Positions 50,345 through 59,370 are shown, numbered from the stretch's first letter. The stretch is 64,000 bases of DNA from an uncultured Bacilli bacterium (GCA_934096715.1 CAKOMQ010000002.1:48005-112004); one strand, 5' to 3'. Translations and numbers: made by a program. The notes: a model not told the origin generated them from the sequence alone.

Positions 50345-52465
50345 CTATTTACCTTCTTTTTTTGCTTGCTCATTTTTTAATTCGCCAATTTTTCTTTCAA
50401 GTTCAGTAGTTTCAACTTTCATTTCATCCTTAATATCCTTTAGTGCAACATGGCTAATACTTAAGTCAACATTTTTATCAAGTATTTGAGATTGAATTGC
50501 TGCAGCGTCAGCTGGCGTTGCACCAAGATTTGTAATAAATGAAGCAGTAATATTTTTACCTAACTCTTCTCTATATGCATCAGTTGCAATCTTTAATTTA
50601 TATAATTCAGCTTTAAGCTCTTTTGATTCACTCTTCCAATTAGAATCACCTTGTAAAGTTCTTGTCGACAATGACTCAGCAAAATCTTTTCTGTATGAAG
50701 AATAATCTTTTTCTGCATTAAAGATGCGAGTTTCATCACCACTAGCTTTAGCAGCATCTAAAGCAGCTTTCTTTTTTCTTAACTCTAACATATTATATCG
50801 TGCAGTATCATAGATTGTAGTATCTTTATTTCTAGCCATATCAGAATCTATAATATCAAAAGCTACATTATCAATATTCTTTCTCATGCTTTGAACATTA
50901 TCCATTATCGCTTTTTGTTCTTCTAACTCTTTAATACCAGTATCAAGACCAGCCCAACTTTTAACAGAATCAAAAGTATCAGCAATCTTTCCTTTAATAA
51001 CACCTGATGTTGTACCATCATGACGTGCTCTATAATTGTCTTTTTTTAATCTTTTGTCTTCATATTCAGATACTGCACTAGACGCTGCATTTTTCATTTC
51101 TGTAAAATTTTTAGCACCCCTACCAGATATATATCCACGACCTGCTCCGCCAAGTCCAGCAGCAGCAGCACCAAAAGCACCGCCAATTAAAGATTTAGCA
51201 AATTTACCAACTGTTTTATCTTTTTTATCTAGTGCATTGTATTTTTTAAAAGATCTTACGGCACTATTAGAAACTCTAGTTGCTGCAGATCCAAGCATCG
51301 CACCGGCAGTAAAGAAACCACCTTTTGTAAGCTTATCTTTAATGCCTAAACTCATATTACTTGAATCAACGCCAATAACTTCACTTATTAATTTAGGAGA
51401 CTCTTTCATAAAAGCAATTAATCCCATAATTATAAAAGCTTTACCAAAAAGAGTAACTCCCCATCCAACATTCATTTTTGCAGCACCTAATGTATTGCCA
51501 ATAATGACATTGCATAAATAACAAGTAAAATATATAGAAAGAAGTCTAATAAATACTTCCATATAGCAAGTTGTACATATTTTTACCCATGTCCCAAATG
51601 ATTCACTCATTTTTTTATCAGGAATAACTCTCATCATTATTGGTATAGGAGCAATCAATTGATAAAATACAAGTTTAACTAATCTAATTCCCATATCAAA
51701 GCAAAAACTAACAATTACATAGCATAAAAATATTCCCGCCGCTAACAATACTAAAAAATTGAAATTAGTTTCTCCATCAGCAACACTATCACTAAAAGTT
51801 ACATAAGAGAAAAAGGAAGCATTTTCATCAACACTACTATATACAGTTGCAAGTGATGGCTCTTCATCAACAAATGGTAACCAAGAAAATGCTTTAGAAA
51901 CCTTAACTTCTTTTAAACACTTGTTATAACCACTTTCAGTAGAAATATCTAAACCAAGACTTTTACAGTAATCAGCATTAGGAGAAAAAAATGTTTTAAA
52001 TACTTGATTAGACAAAGTATTTCCTTGACTTTTAATAAATTCTGTACTTGATGTTTTATCAGAATATGTTGAAGAAGAACCGAATATTTTTCCAATAGTA
52101 TTATAATTAATAAGTGCACTTTGAAGTCCAAATGCAAAATTAAAAACGCTAGGTACAATAATCAAAATTATAATCGAAGTAATTAAATTTTTGACAATTC
52201 CACCAGTTTCTTCGGTACTCTTTCCGGAATTGTCTGGATTAACCATTGCTTTTAGCAAACCAAAAGCAAGTGCAAATAATACAACAACTCCAACAAGAAT
52301 GTACACATTACGTACTAAAGTAGTATACTGTGAACTATCAACCATTGGTATTTCTGTTAAATAAATAAAAACTTCAAAACATTTTGCAGCAAATTCAAAA
52401 ATTGCTGCACATAATGAAATTAATAGTGCATCAATAGCAGATTCACCTATAAATAACAAAGACAT
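50345..52465 (-). CDS. VirB6/PrgH/TrbL-like channel protein
   Basis: A 706-residue polytopic membrane protein. The N-terminal 380 residues have about seven membrane segments and a soluble extracellular loop after residue 120; the block LVFYQLIAPIPIMMRVIPDKKMSESFGTWVKICTTCYMEVFIRL matches the TrbL/VirB6 family. The last 300 residues are a basic, Ala-rich cytoplasmic or periplasmic helical tail (SAVRSFKKYN ... IGELKNEQAKKEGK). RBS GGGGGTG is nine bases before the ATG at 52465, and the upstream gene stops two bases earlier. Confidence 0.87.
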   Translation of the reverse strand: MSLLFIGESAIDALLISLCAAIFEFAAKCFEVFIYLTEIPMVDSSQYTTLVRNVYILVGVVVLFALAFGLLKAMVNPDNSGKSTEETGGIVKNLITSIIILIIVPSVFNFAFGLQSALINYNTIGKIFGSSSTYSDKTSSTEFIKSQGNTLSNQVFKTFFSPNADYCKSLGLDISTESGYNKCLKEVKVSKAFSWLPFVDEEPSLATVYSSVDENASFFSYVTFSDSVADGETNFNFLVLLAAGIFLCYVIVSFCFDMGIRLVKLVFYQLIAPIPIMMRVIPDKKMSESFGTWVKICTTCYMEVFIRLLSIYFTCYLCNVIIGNTLGAAKMNVGWGVTLFGKAFIIMGLIAFMKESPKLISEVIGVDSSNMSLGIKDKLTKGGFFTAGAMLGSAATRVSNSAVRSFKKYNALDKKDKTVGKFAKSLIGGAFGAAAAGLGGAGRGYISGRGAKNFTEMKNAASSAVSEYEDKRLKKDNYRARHDGTTSGVIKGKIADTFDSVKSWAGLDTGIKELEEQKAIMDNVQSMRKNIDNVAFDIIDSDMARNKDTTIYDTARYNMLELRKKKAALDAAKASGDETRIFNAEKDYSSYRKDFAESLSTRTLQGDSNWKSESKELKAELYKLKIATDAYREELGKNITASFITNLGATPADAAAIQSQILDKNVDLSISHVALKDIKDEMKVETTELERKIGELKNEQAKKEGK

Positions 52466-52467
52466 TT

Positions 52468-53436
52468 TTAAGCACCCCCTATTCCACATAATGGATTAGT
52501 AGAAACAATATGTGACCAATTTAAAATAAATTTTACTAAAATTGGTAAAACAAAAATAATTACACAATACACAAATCTTTTTACAGAGATGGCTGTAGCA
52601 TTTTTTACCGCTTCTTCATCTTTTTTTATAATAGCCATTGCAAAATCCTTCATTGAAAATACAATAAGGATGATAATAGCTACATACTTAATTATTGTAA
52701 AAGCAAGTTCTAAATAATATGCAGGTTCATCTGGATTATCAACGCTTCCTAATAATGAATCACATGAAGCTTCTGAAATTGTAATGTTGCTATTTTTATT
52801 ATAACTTTTTGATGAATCATAATTTAAATTTAAGTCTTGATTCGACTCCACAACTTTATCAACTCTATCATCTGACATTCCCGCAGTAGCCATATCTTCA
52901 ATTACATAATCTCGAAATTTGCCAGAATTTTTTGATTTAAAATCATCAATATACTTATCGCTCTTTGATAAAGCAATTTTAGTAACTTTTTTATTTGCTG
53001 ATAATTTTTTAGGACAATATGGAGAACTTTTTCCACCTTTATCATAATTTGCTCTGGCTTTAATCAAATCACTCATAGCATATCGAGAAATGTATAAATC
53101 ATCTATAGTTGATACAGCAGTAGTCATCGCTTGATTATTTCCTTTAATATGTATAGTACCAGTTTCAGGAATTGTATCATAAAACATTATGTTTCTATAC
53201 TGCGCAACAGTAATTTGATATTTACCATTTTCAACGTTTAATGTGAAATAACTCATATTTGAATTTTTCATACAAGCACTAATTCTTATAATATCAGTTT
53301 TTTCAGTATCAGAATTTTTATAAGAATAACTACATAGCGGAACAAAAGTTCCACCTTCACAATTAGCACTTACAAAACCCATATTTACAAAAAATACACA
53401 AACGCTAACTATCAAAAACTTTATACTTTTTTTCAT
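52468..53436 (-). CDS. VirB2-like protein with a large extracellular head
   Basis: A 322-residue protein with a signal peptide (residues 1-24), a Cys-containing extracellular domain (about 25-235), and two close membrane segments (YVAIIILIVFSMKDFAMAII, VYCVIIFVLPILVKFIL) joined by a short loop with KKDEEAVKNA. The two-helix hairpin is like VirB2/TrbC pilin, but pilins have only about 100 residues, so the head is an unusual addition. It lies directly before the VirB6-like gene, where a pilin gene is expected. The promoter at 53486 precedes it. Confidence 0.7.
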   Translation of the reverse strand: MKKSIKFLIVSVCVFFVNMGFVSANCEGGTFVPLCSYSYKNSDTEKTDIIRISACMKNSNMSYFTLNVENGKYQITVAQYRNIMFYDTIPETGTIHIKGNNQAMTTAVSTIDDLYISRYAMSDLIKARANYDKGGKSSPYCPKKLSANKKVTKIALSKSDKYIDDFKSKNSGKFRDYVIEDMATAGMSDDRVDKVVESNQDLNLNYDSSKSYNKNSNITISEASCDSLLGSVDNPDEPAYYLELAFTIIKYVAIIILIVFSMKDFAMAIIKKDEEAVKNATAISVKRFVYCVIIFVLPILVKFILNWSHIVSTNPLCGIGGA

Positions 53437-53485
53437 ATTATTACCTACTTTTTCTCAAGCAAAAACACTTGTAATTTATATCATT

Positions 53486-53494
53486 ATTATAGCA
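53486..53494 (-). promoter_or_regulatory. Extended -10 promoter of the VirB2-VirB4 operon
   Basis: TGCTATAAT (TGnTATAAT) on the minus strand, about 50 bases before the ATG at 53436; the -35 region is only T-rich. Confidence 0.6.
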
Positions 53495-53505
53495 TAGCAA
53501 CTCTC

Positions 53506-53536
53506 AAAAAAAAAGAACTAATTTTTACTAGTTCTT
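53506..53536 (-). terminator. Terminator after the DUF1292 gene
   Basis: Minus-strand stem AAGAACTA / TAGTTCTT with an eight-base loop, followed by seven T. The DUF1292 stop codon is inside. Confidence 0.75.
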
Positions 53537-53773
53537 ATTGTGTTTATCTATTAATAAAGCAATTACATTTTCTTGATTACTTTCTAGTGCTTTTAACACT
53601 AAATCACCATTTTCAGATTGTGAAACTTCAAACACATTTAACTCATCTTCTTTAATGCTATCTCTTTTCGGATCACATTCAACAGTTAATATATATTTCT
53701 TCCCTTCATAATCTAATTCTTCAAGAACATAATAACTATAATTATTAGCTAGTGTATAAATTTTATCTTTCAT
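53528..53773 (-). CDS. DUF1292 family protein
   Basis: An 81-residue protein with the pattern NYSYYVLEELDYEGKKYILTVECD and an acidic middle, which fits DUF1292. The ATG shares a base with the TAA of the coiled-coil gene (TAATG). It is the second of three such genes around the secretion locus; paralogues of this family here suggest a role in that system, which is inference. Confidence 0.75.
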   Translation of the reverse strand: MKDKIYTLANNYSYYVLEELDYEGKKYILTVECDPKRDSIKEDELNVFEVSQSENGDLVLKALESNQENVIALLIDKHNKN

Positions 53774-55623
53774 TAGATAACTCTACCTCCTCCAGTTTTA
53801 GCTGCCGCATTTAATACTTTTTCAACATCTTCGGCTTTAAACCATGCATATCCAGCACCATTTTTTTGGAAGAAATGAGCCCATTTAACACCATTCTCAT
53901 CAGTAACAAATCTGTCGAATACAGCATTTGCTCCCCTATCTGTAGCTAGTGTAGTTCCCCCAAGTCCGCCACTAGCTTCATATCCATAATCTATACCGCT
54001 TAAATCATATACACCGCCAGTTTGTAACTCAACTGGTTCAAATTCAGGAACTCCTGGATCAGGTGTTGGCCCTGGATCTGGATTATGTACAATAGAATTA
54101 TCGCTTGTAAGTTCCGGTGCAGCTGGTTTATTAACAAGTCCATCAATCATTTGACCAATCTTACCAACAGTATAACCAGCAGCCATACCATTTATAAATA
54201 TTTGAGTTTCTGGTTTCTTTAAGAAATTATTAATCTTTCCTATACCACTAGATATCTTAGGATGTTTTTCTTTAAAGTTATCTTTAAATGTAATAGCTTT
54301 CTCTTGTACTGTATTAATAACTTCCATTATTTTTGTATCTTCACCCTTGTGTTTTTCAGTATAAACTGTTAAAGCTTTTTTGCTTACTGCATAAGCAAGT
54401 CTACCAACTGATATAACTAGACCAGCTGTACCTGGTTGAATAACCAATGAAAGTCCTAATCCAATAGTAAATCCACCAGCAAGTATTCCATATGATTTTA
54501 AAGACATTTTAGAGTCATGTTCAATAACTGGTGCAGGTAACAACAGTGGCTCTTCAGTATTCACAGGATCATTTTCTATTGGAGCTGGACCGCCTGGATT
54601 AGTAGGATTTTCAGGATTTGCACCACCCATGCCTTGTGGATCTCTTTCAGGAGAAGTAGGTATTATTTCAGTACCAGGATTATCTTTTTCCATTTTTTCT
54701 TGTTCTTTTTTCTTTTGATCTTCTAATTCTTTTTTTCTCTTCTCAATTTGGGCTTTAATCTTTTCAATATCTTTATCTATTGCTTCATCACTAGTAAGAT
54801 TATTTTCTTTAGCTATTGCATCTTCAAGATCTCTTATTTCTTGTAATAATTTAGATAATTCTTCATCCATATATATCGCATTATTATCTCCATTATGTCT
54901 AGCTTTTAACTTATCAAATAATTCTCTTTTTTCTTTTAATTCGCTTTGTAATTTTCTTAATTTTGTATAATATTTTTCTAACTCTTTTTCAACAGTAGCT
55001 AGTTGTTCTTCTAATTCAGGAACTTCTCTTACTAAACTATTTAATTCTTCATCTAAAAATTGTCCATTATAATCATTGATATACTTATCTTGTAATTCTT
55101 TAATTTTAGTTTTCTTATTAAAAATTTCTTCTGATAATTTAAATTGTTTCTTTTCTAAATATCTTCTTTTTGTCATAGTAAGATAAATATTATTACTATA
55201 CATTTCATTATATTGCTTTTTTAAACCAGTTTGTTTAGCACTTAATTCATTTAATTCTTCATCTAAAAACTCACCATTGTAATCATTAGCATGTTTATCT
55301 TTTAACTCACTAATTCTATCTTGATTTTTAACAATTTCATCTAAAATAGGTTTCCTATCATGTTCAAGTAATTCCATATAGATATTCTTTTGTTCTTTTA
55401 AATCTTTAAGCTTCAAACTAATTTCATTTAATCTAGGATTAGTATATACTTCATTATTATCTTGATTAAGACTATTTAAAACATCTTGATATTCTTTATT
55501 ATTTTTTTCAATCTCTTTATCAACATATTCTAAGTTAAAGTTATCCATACTAAAGAATCTTTTTTTAACTTCTAAATATCTTAGTTGTTCTTCTAATCTT
55601 TTTAACTCTTTATCTTCAGACAT
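53773..55623 (-). CDS. Repeat-containing coiled-coil membrane protein
   Basis: A 616-residue protein. Residues 1-310 are coiled coil with four related segments (NDYNGEFLDEELNEL, NDYNGQFLDEELNSL, NNAIYMDEELSKL and a divergent first copy with NNEVYTNPRLNEI) spaced about 75-85 residues apart. A Pro/Glu-rich linker (about 315-370) leads to a hydrophobic stretch (ILAGGFTIGLGLSLVIQPG) and then a Pro-rich segment and a C-terminal region that looks like an SH3-type module (WAHFFQKNGAGYAWFKAEDVEKVL). Start is the ATG at 55623, seven bases after GGTGAAG. A spacer, scaffold or effector of the secretion system is possible. Confidence 0.75.
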   Translation of the reverse strand: MSEDKELKRLEEQLRYLEVKKRFFSMDNFNLEYVDKEIEKNNKEYQDVLNSLNQDNNEVYTNPRLNEISLKLKDLKEQKNIYMELLEHDRKPILDEIVKNQDRISELKDKHANDYNGEFLDEELNELSAKQTGLKKQYNEMYSNNIYLTMTKRRYLEKKQFKLSEEIFNKKTKIKELQDKYINDYNGQFLDEELNSLVREVPELEEQLATVEKELEKYYTKLRKLQSELKEKRELFDKLKARHNGDNNAIYMDEELSKLLQEIRDLEDAIAKENNLTSDEAIDKDIEKIKAQIEKRKKELEDQKKKEQEKMEKDNPGTEIIPTSPERDPQGMGGANPENPTNPGGPAPIENDPVNTEEPLLLPAPVIEHDSKMSLKSYGILAGGFTIGLGLSLVIQPGTAGLVISVGRLAYAVSKKALTVYTEKHKGEDTKIMEVINTVQEKAITFKDNFKEKHPKISSGIGKINNFLKKPETQIFINGMAAGYTVGKIGQMIDGLVNKPAAPELTSDNSIVHNPDPGPTPDPGVPEFEPVELQTGGVYDLSGIDYGYEASGGLGGTTLATDRGANAVFDRFVTDENGVKWAHFFQKNGAGYAWFKAEDVEKVLNAAAKTGGGRVI

Positions 55624-55888
55624 ATTCTTCACCATTTTCTTTCATATAATCTTTAACTCTTTTAGATACATTTTCTTCAAATATAGGTATTAAAGAATTT
55701 ATCATATTATCATCAATAACTCTTTTAAAATTATTTTCTTCTACTAGATACACCCCAAAACCATTAGTTGGATTATCATTCTCAATATTATTTACAAAAG
55801 TATATTTTTTACCAGCAAAATCAATAATATCAAGTATAACAAATTGTTTGTCTCCTAATGTAACTAAGTCATCAATTCTTAAATCCAC
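55616..55888 (-). CDS. DUF1292-like protein
   Basis: A 90-residue protein (DLRIDDLVTLGDKQFVILDII followed by DFAGKKYTFVN) whose start and GKKYxF strand are like the other two DUF1292 genes; the C-terminal helix is longer. GTG start with AAAGGAG 11 bases upstream. It heads the unit with the coiled-coil gene, which overlaps its stop. Confidence 0.6.
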   Translation of the reverse strand: MDLRIDDLVTLGDKQFVILDIIDFAGKKYTFVNNIENDNPTNGFGVYLVEENNFKRVIDDNMINSLIPIFEENVSKRVKDYMKENGEEYV

Positions 55889-55912
55889 TTAAATACACTC
55901 TCCTTTATTTTA

Positions 55913-55941
55913 AGAATACCCTATTAATTAGAAGTTGTCAA
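55913..55941 (-). promoter_or_regulatory. SigA promoter of the DUF1292/coiled-coil unit
   Basis: TTGACA at 55936-55941 and TATTCT at 55913-55918 with a 17-base spacer on the minus strand. Confidence 0.75.
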
Positions 55942-55949
55942 TAAACAGA

Positions 55950-55985
55950 AAAAAAGTAATGTAAATAAATTGCCTACATTACTTT
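55950..55985 (-). terminator. Terminator after the HEPN-like gene
   Basis: Minus-strand stem AAAGTAATGTA / TACATTACTTT around an 11-base loop, followed by TTTTC; the stop codon is in the stem. Confidence 0.75.
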
Positions 55986-57623
55986 TGCTTTTTCTTCTAG
56001 ATAATCTATTAGTAGTTCAAAACTAGAATCACAGATTTTAATAAATTCATTCATCTCCACTTGACAAGAAAAAGTTAACTTTCCTTCATATATATCATTA
56101 AATAATAAATGTACTTTGTCATTATCTCTTACTACTTCAACATTACCATGAGCAATAGAATTTCTTATTCCTTCTATTATATTTCTATTCTTAATATATA
56201 AATCATTATTATCATAAAAGCCATTTCTAATATATAAATCATTTTTTAATAAGTACATTTCATTAATTAAATTACTCTTCATTTCATTTAATTTATCTAA
56301 TTTAGCACTTATAACACTTAAAGCCAAATCATTACCATTTTTTAAAACATTATCATAATTATTTTTAACTTCATTAATAGACCTTTTAATTTTATCTAAC
56401 GATTTACTTTTAGAATCTAAAGTTTCCTTTAAAAATCTAAATAAAACTGTATTTGATTCATCAACTAATACATTTATACTATCTAAGTTAAGTTGCGAAA
56501 AATCAAAATCTTTATTATCTTCTAATCCTTTATAATATTTATCAAACGGTATCATAAATAATGAACTAAACATATTAACAAGTACTGCCCCTTCAGAATT
56601 TTGATTCAAATAAAAAATTGTTTGATATTCTTCAGTTATATTTCTAACTAAATAATCTATATTAACACTTTGATATTTATCTATAGCATCTAATAAAATA
56701 ACATTATTTAAATGAGCAGTTAATATACTATCTTTGTTATGTAGTTTTCTTTTAACTTCAATTAATATCATTCTAAGTTGATCATCCAAACTATACTTAC
56801 CTGATAATAAAGTATTTTTAACACTATTTAAAACACAGCTTATATCTTTTTTGTTATTTAATCTTTCATAACTTACATTAACATCACACTCTAGTTTTTT
56901 GAAGTATGATTTCATTTCATTAATCATATGAAAATCCATACCATTATCTTTTATACTTCTCATATATAAATAAAATTGATTTAATATATATTGTTCTATT
57001 ATAGAATTGTCCTTCTTAGTTAATGTAAATTTTATTACTTGAGTCTTCTTTATAGCATTATATATTTCTAATTCATTTTCAAGCGGCTTATTATTATCAA
57101 GTTTACCATATACAGAAACAAACTCTTCTTCTTTATTAGTTTTCTTTTGATCTAAAGTATTTCCAAGTAATGCGATTACCATATCTGTCATCTTATTTAT
57201 TTTTATTCTTACAGAAGAAGATTCTATATTTATAATAAATTCTTTAGTATTAAAATCTATTTCATAGTCTCCATGAGCAAACTTATTTCTAATAGTAGAT
57301 AATATTATTTCTGGAGAATCAAATTCCATACCATCAACAATATACTTTTTATCATTAGTTATTTTAGATATCTTACTTACTGCTTTATCAAGGCAACTCT
57401 TATTTATTATAGAATCAAATTGTAAGTTACCAATATTCTCAATAACATCTTCTTTTATTGCTAGTAATGTATTAACAATACTTATAGCTTTAGCACCATT
57501 TATAAATTCTTCATTTAAAATATATTGAGCCATATCATTTTTTTCTCTTAGTACTTCTTGAAAAAACAATAACATAACACCATTAGATTCGTAACATTTT
57601 TTTAAAGAATCAATGTTAATCAT
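55974..57623 (-). CDS. Protein with two HEPN-type RNxxxH motifs
   Basis: A 549-residue helical protein with the same motif near each end: RNKFAHG with R112 and H117, and RNSIAHG with R487 and H492. RNxxxH, with a polar residue after Arg and Gly after His, is the catalytic signature of HEPN ribonucleases. Each motif is followed by two beta-strands and a helix, so the two ends look like duplicates flanking a helical middle (about 170-430). HEPN proteins are often toxins or phage-defence RNases. No nucleotidyltransferase (MNT) antitoxin is beside it. AAGGGGG precedes the ATG. The gene is transcribed alone. Confidence 0.75.
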   Translation of the reverse strand: MINIDSLKKCYESNGVMLLFFQEVLREKNDMAQYILNEEFINGAKAISIVNTLLAIKEDVIENIGNLQFDSIINKSCLDKAVSKISKITNDKKYIVDGMEFDSPEIILSTIRNKFAHGDYEIDFNTKEFIINIESSSVRIKINKMTDMVIALLGNTLDQKKTNKEEEFVSVYGKLDNNKPLENELEIYNAIKKTQVIKFTLTKKDNSIIEQYILNQFYLYMRSIKDNGMDFHMINEMKSYFKKLECDVNVSYERLNNKKDISCVLNSVKNTLLSGKYSLDDQLRMILIEVKRKLHNKDSILTAHLNNVILLDAIDKYQSVNIDYLVRNITEEYQTIFYLNQNSEGAVLVNMFSSLFMIPFDKYYKGLEDNKDFDFSQLNLDSINVLVDESNTVLFRFLKETLDSKSKSLDKIKRSINEVKNNYDNVLKNGNDLALSVISAKLDKLNEMKSNLINEMYLLKNDLYIRNGFYDNNDLYIKNRNIIEGIRNSIAHGNVEVVRDNDKVHLLFNDIYEGKLTFSCQVEMNEFIKICDSSFELLIDYLEEKAKVM

Positions 57624-57696
57624 TTAAATATCCCCCTTAAATTGATATATATAATAGCATACTTTTACATTATTTAAAAGAAAAACTAATTAAGTA

Positions 57697-57798
57697 TTAT
57701 TTTAACTTTTTTATGCAAATATTGCTCTTTATTTTACAAAAATACCATTTATTTTTTCCACTTCTACTAGCTAAATCTCCACAACACTTCCGGCACAT
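57697..57798 (-). CDS. Possible 33-residue zinc-ribbon peptide
   Basis: A short frame in a 230-base gap: CRKCCGDLASRSG, then WYFCK and a second Cys (ICIKK). The Cys spacing and the GDLxxRxGKxxWY pattern resemble the zinc ribbons of topoisomerase I tails. There is no ribosome-binding site, so this may be a relic of a larger protein. The rest of the gap (57624-57853) holds only a TGnTATTAT-type promoter for the HEPN gene. Confidence 0.3.
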   Translation of the reverse strand: MCRKCCGDLASRSGKNKWYFCKIKSNICIKKLK

Positions 57799-57853
57799 AT
57801 TTTAAATTATTGATTAAATTCTTTTTACAGTTTTAGCATTTTTAACATACTAT

Positions 57854-59047
57854 CTACTTTCTCCCAAAGTCACCAAACAAAACTTTAGATTCATCAGTTT
57901 TATCTTCATTAGTATTCTTTTTTTCAAAATCAACATAAACAACTCTAGGACTTCCATCACTAGTTTGTTCATCATCAACTAGATAATATTCCATTTCTTT
58001 AAAATTACCTGAAAGTAATCTTTCCATCATCATTTTAGCATTTAGATATACAATTTTTTCATCTACATAATTATTAATATTATAAGTTATATAATCTAAG
58101 TCTGATCCAGGAAATTTAGAATTTAATTCATTCATTATAAATTCATATACTTCATCATCTAATCCTTCATATATTTTTAATTTATCTACGATTCCTAATT
58201 CTCTACCTATATAAAATATTAAATTTAATCCACCCATAACAGAACCAGTAGATTCATAATATTCATGAAATCTTTTAATCATTTCATGATATATCTTACT
58301 TTCCATTTTAATTGCATAAAAATCCCACTTTTTAATTATTAAATCAACTTCTTTTTTTAAATCATCTAATAAATAAAGATGTGTACTTAAATAAGACACT
58401 AAAGTACTATCATAACAATTAATTATACTAAATAAATAATTATTTACTCCTGTTTTTTCTAATTCACTAGGACTAGAAAATCTAGTATGAATAAGATCTT
58501 CTAAATTAAGATTATTACCAATTATAATATCATCTATTGCTCTTTTAGCAAGATATTCAATAATTATCTCACTACTATTATATTCATCATATAAATACCA
58601 AAAACCAAGCCCAACTAATCTATTTATTTCGCGATTATTTTCTTCATCTTTAAATATTTCTGAATCAACTCGCTCTCTAATATAAATTTTTTCAATATTA
58701 ATTTTATATTTTAAATAATTAGGATTTCCTAAATCTTTTGGCAATACATCTAACATAATAACAGAAAGTTCAATAGGATTAATTTCATCACGAGTATTAT
58801 CAAGATAGTTATTAGCAGCATCAACAATAAAATCTAAGTCATTACTAAAATTAAGTACTAAATACTTTACTAATTGATAATCAAGTTTAACACTTGAAGA
58901 ACAAAGATTATAAATGTTTTTATCACCTGTTTTCTTTATTACTTCTAACATAAACTCAGGATCGTCTTCTAGTTCATCTATTGTATATTCTTCTATATCC
59001 AACCCATTAATATATCTATTTATTAAATCTATACTATATTTTCTCAT
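57854..59047 (-). CDS. Protein of unknown function
   Basis: A 397-residue soluble, acidic, all-helical protein. The start (RYINGLDIEEYTIDELEDDPEFMLEVIKKTGDK) recalls the short repeated helices of DUF4116-like proteins; the middle holds AKRAIDDIIIGNNLNLEDLIH and the C-terminal end is disordered and charged (NTNEDKTDESK). No membrane segment or catalytic motif is seen. AAGGAG is nine bases before the ATG. Downstream of gpmA and a startless frame. Confidence 0.6.
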   Translation of the reverse strand: MRKYSIDLINRYINGLDIEEYTIDELEDDPEFMLEVIKKTGDKNIYNLCSSSVKLDYQLVKYLVLNFSNDLDFIVDAANNYLDNTRDEINPIELSVIMLDVLPKDLGNPNYLKYKINIEKIYIRERVDSEIFKDEENNREINRLVGLGFWYLYDEYNSSEIIIEYLAKRAIDDIIIGNNLNLEDLIHTRFSSPSELEKTGVNNYLFSIINCYDSTLVSYLSTHLYLLDDLKKEVDLIIKKWDFYAIKMESKIYHEMIKRFHEYYESTGSVMGGLNLIFYIGRELGIVDKLKIYEGLDDEVYEFIMNELNSKFPGSDLDYITYNINNYVDEKIVYLNAKMMMERLLSGNFKEMEYYLVDDEQTSDGSPRVVYVDFEKKNTNEDKTDESKVLFGDFGRK

Positions 59048-59064
59048 TTAAGTATGCTCCTTTT

Positions 59065-59370
59065 CTATTTTATTTCTACTTTTATTTTTACAGAATCAAT
59101 AACATAGTTATAAATACTATTATGAACATTCAATTTTAAATCAACATCATATATACCCCTAGTAGAAAATTCACTTAAATCAATATATGATATAATATCT
59201 TTTAAATTATCTAAATTTGATTCTGTAGAAAATATACTAACATTTTCATAATAATAACCATATAACCTTACAGGTCCTAAAAAATCATTATTATTATTAA
59301 ATTCAACAATTAATACTAATATAATAACAACAATTATTTCAAATAATAATGCCTTATAGGTTTTAAGTCT
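59065..59370 (-). pseudogene. Startless YbbR/CdaR-like open frame
   Basis: An open frame of 101 codons that begins inside the 3' end of gpmA and has no ATG, GTG or TTG before the conserved part. It encodes a membrane helix (ALLFEIIVVIILVLIVEF), a short linker, then GPVRLYG ... IFSTESNLDNLKDIISYIDLSEFSTRGIYDVDLKLNV, which matches one YbbR domain (xGPxxxL..I...IDLS...G.Y.V.V.L). It may be a decayed fragment of cdaR, or be made from gpmA by frameshifting or a non-standard start. It ends 18 bases before the 59047 start and leaves that gene's ribosome-binding site intact. Confidence 0.5.

Noticed and set aside
51036..51521. A 161-codon frame on the plus strand inside the VirB6-like gene
   Set aside because: It lies fully antisense to a strongly supported gene, has low-complexity Pro/Ala content and no ribosome-binding site.
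39958..55888. Integrative conjugative element
   Set aside because: No integrase, excisionase, relaxase, oriT-like structure or flanking att repeats were found, and no tRNA lies at either edge. It may still be a piece of one.
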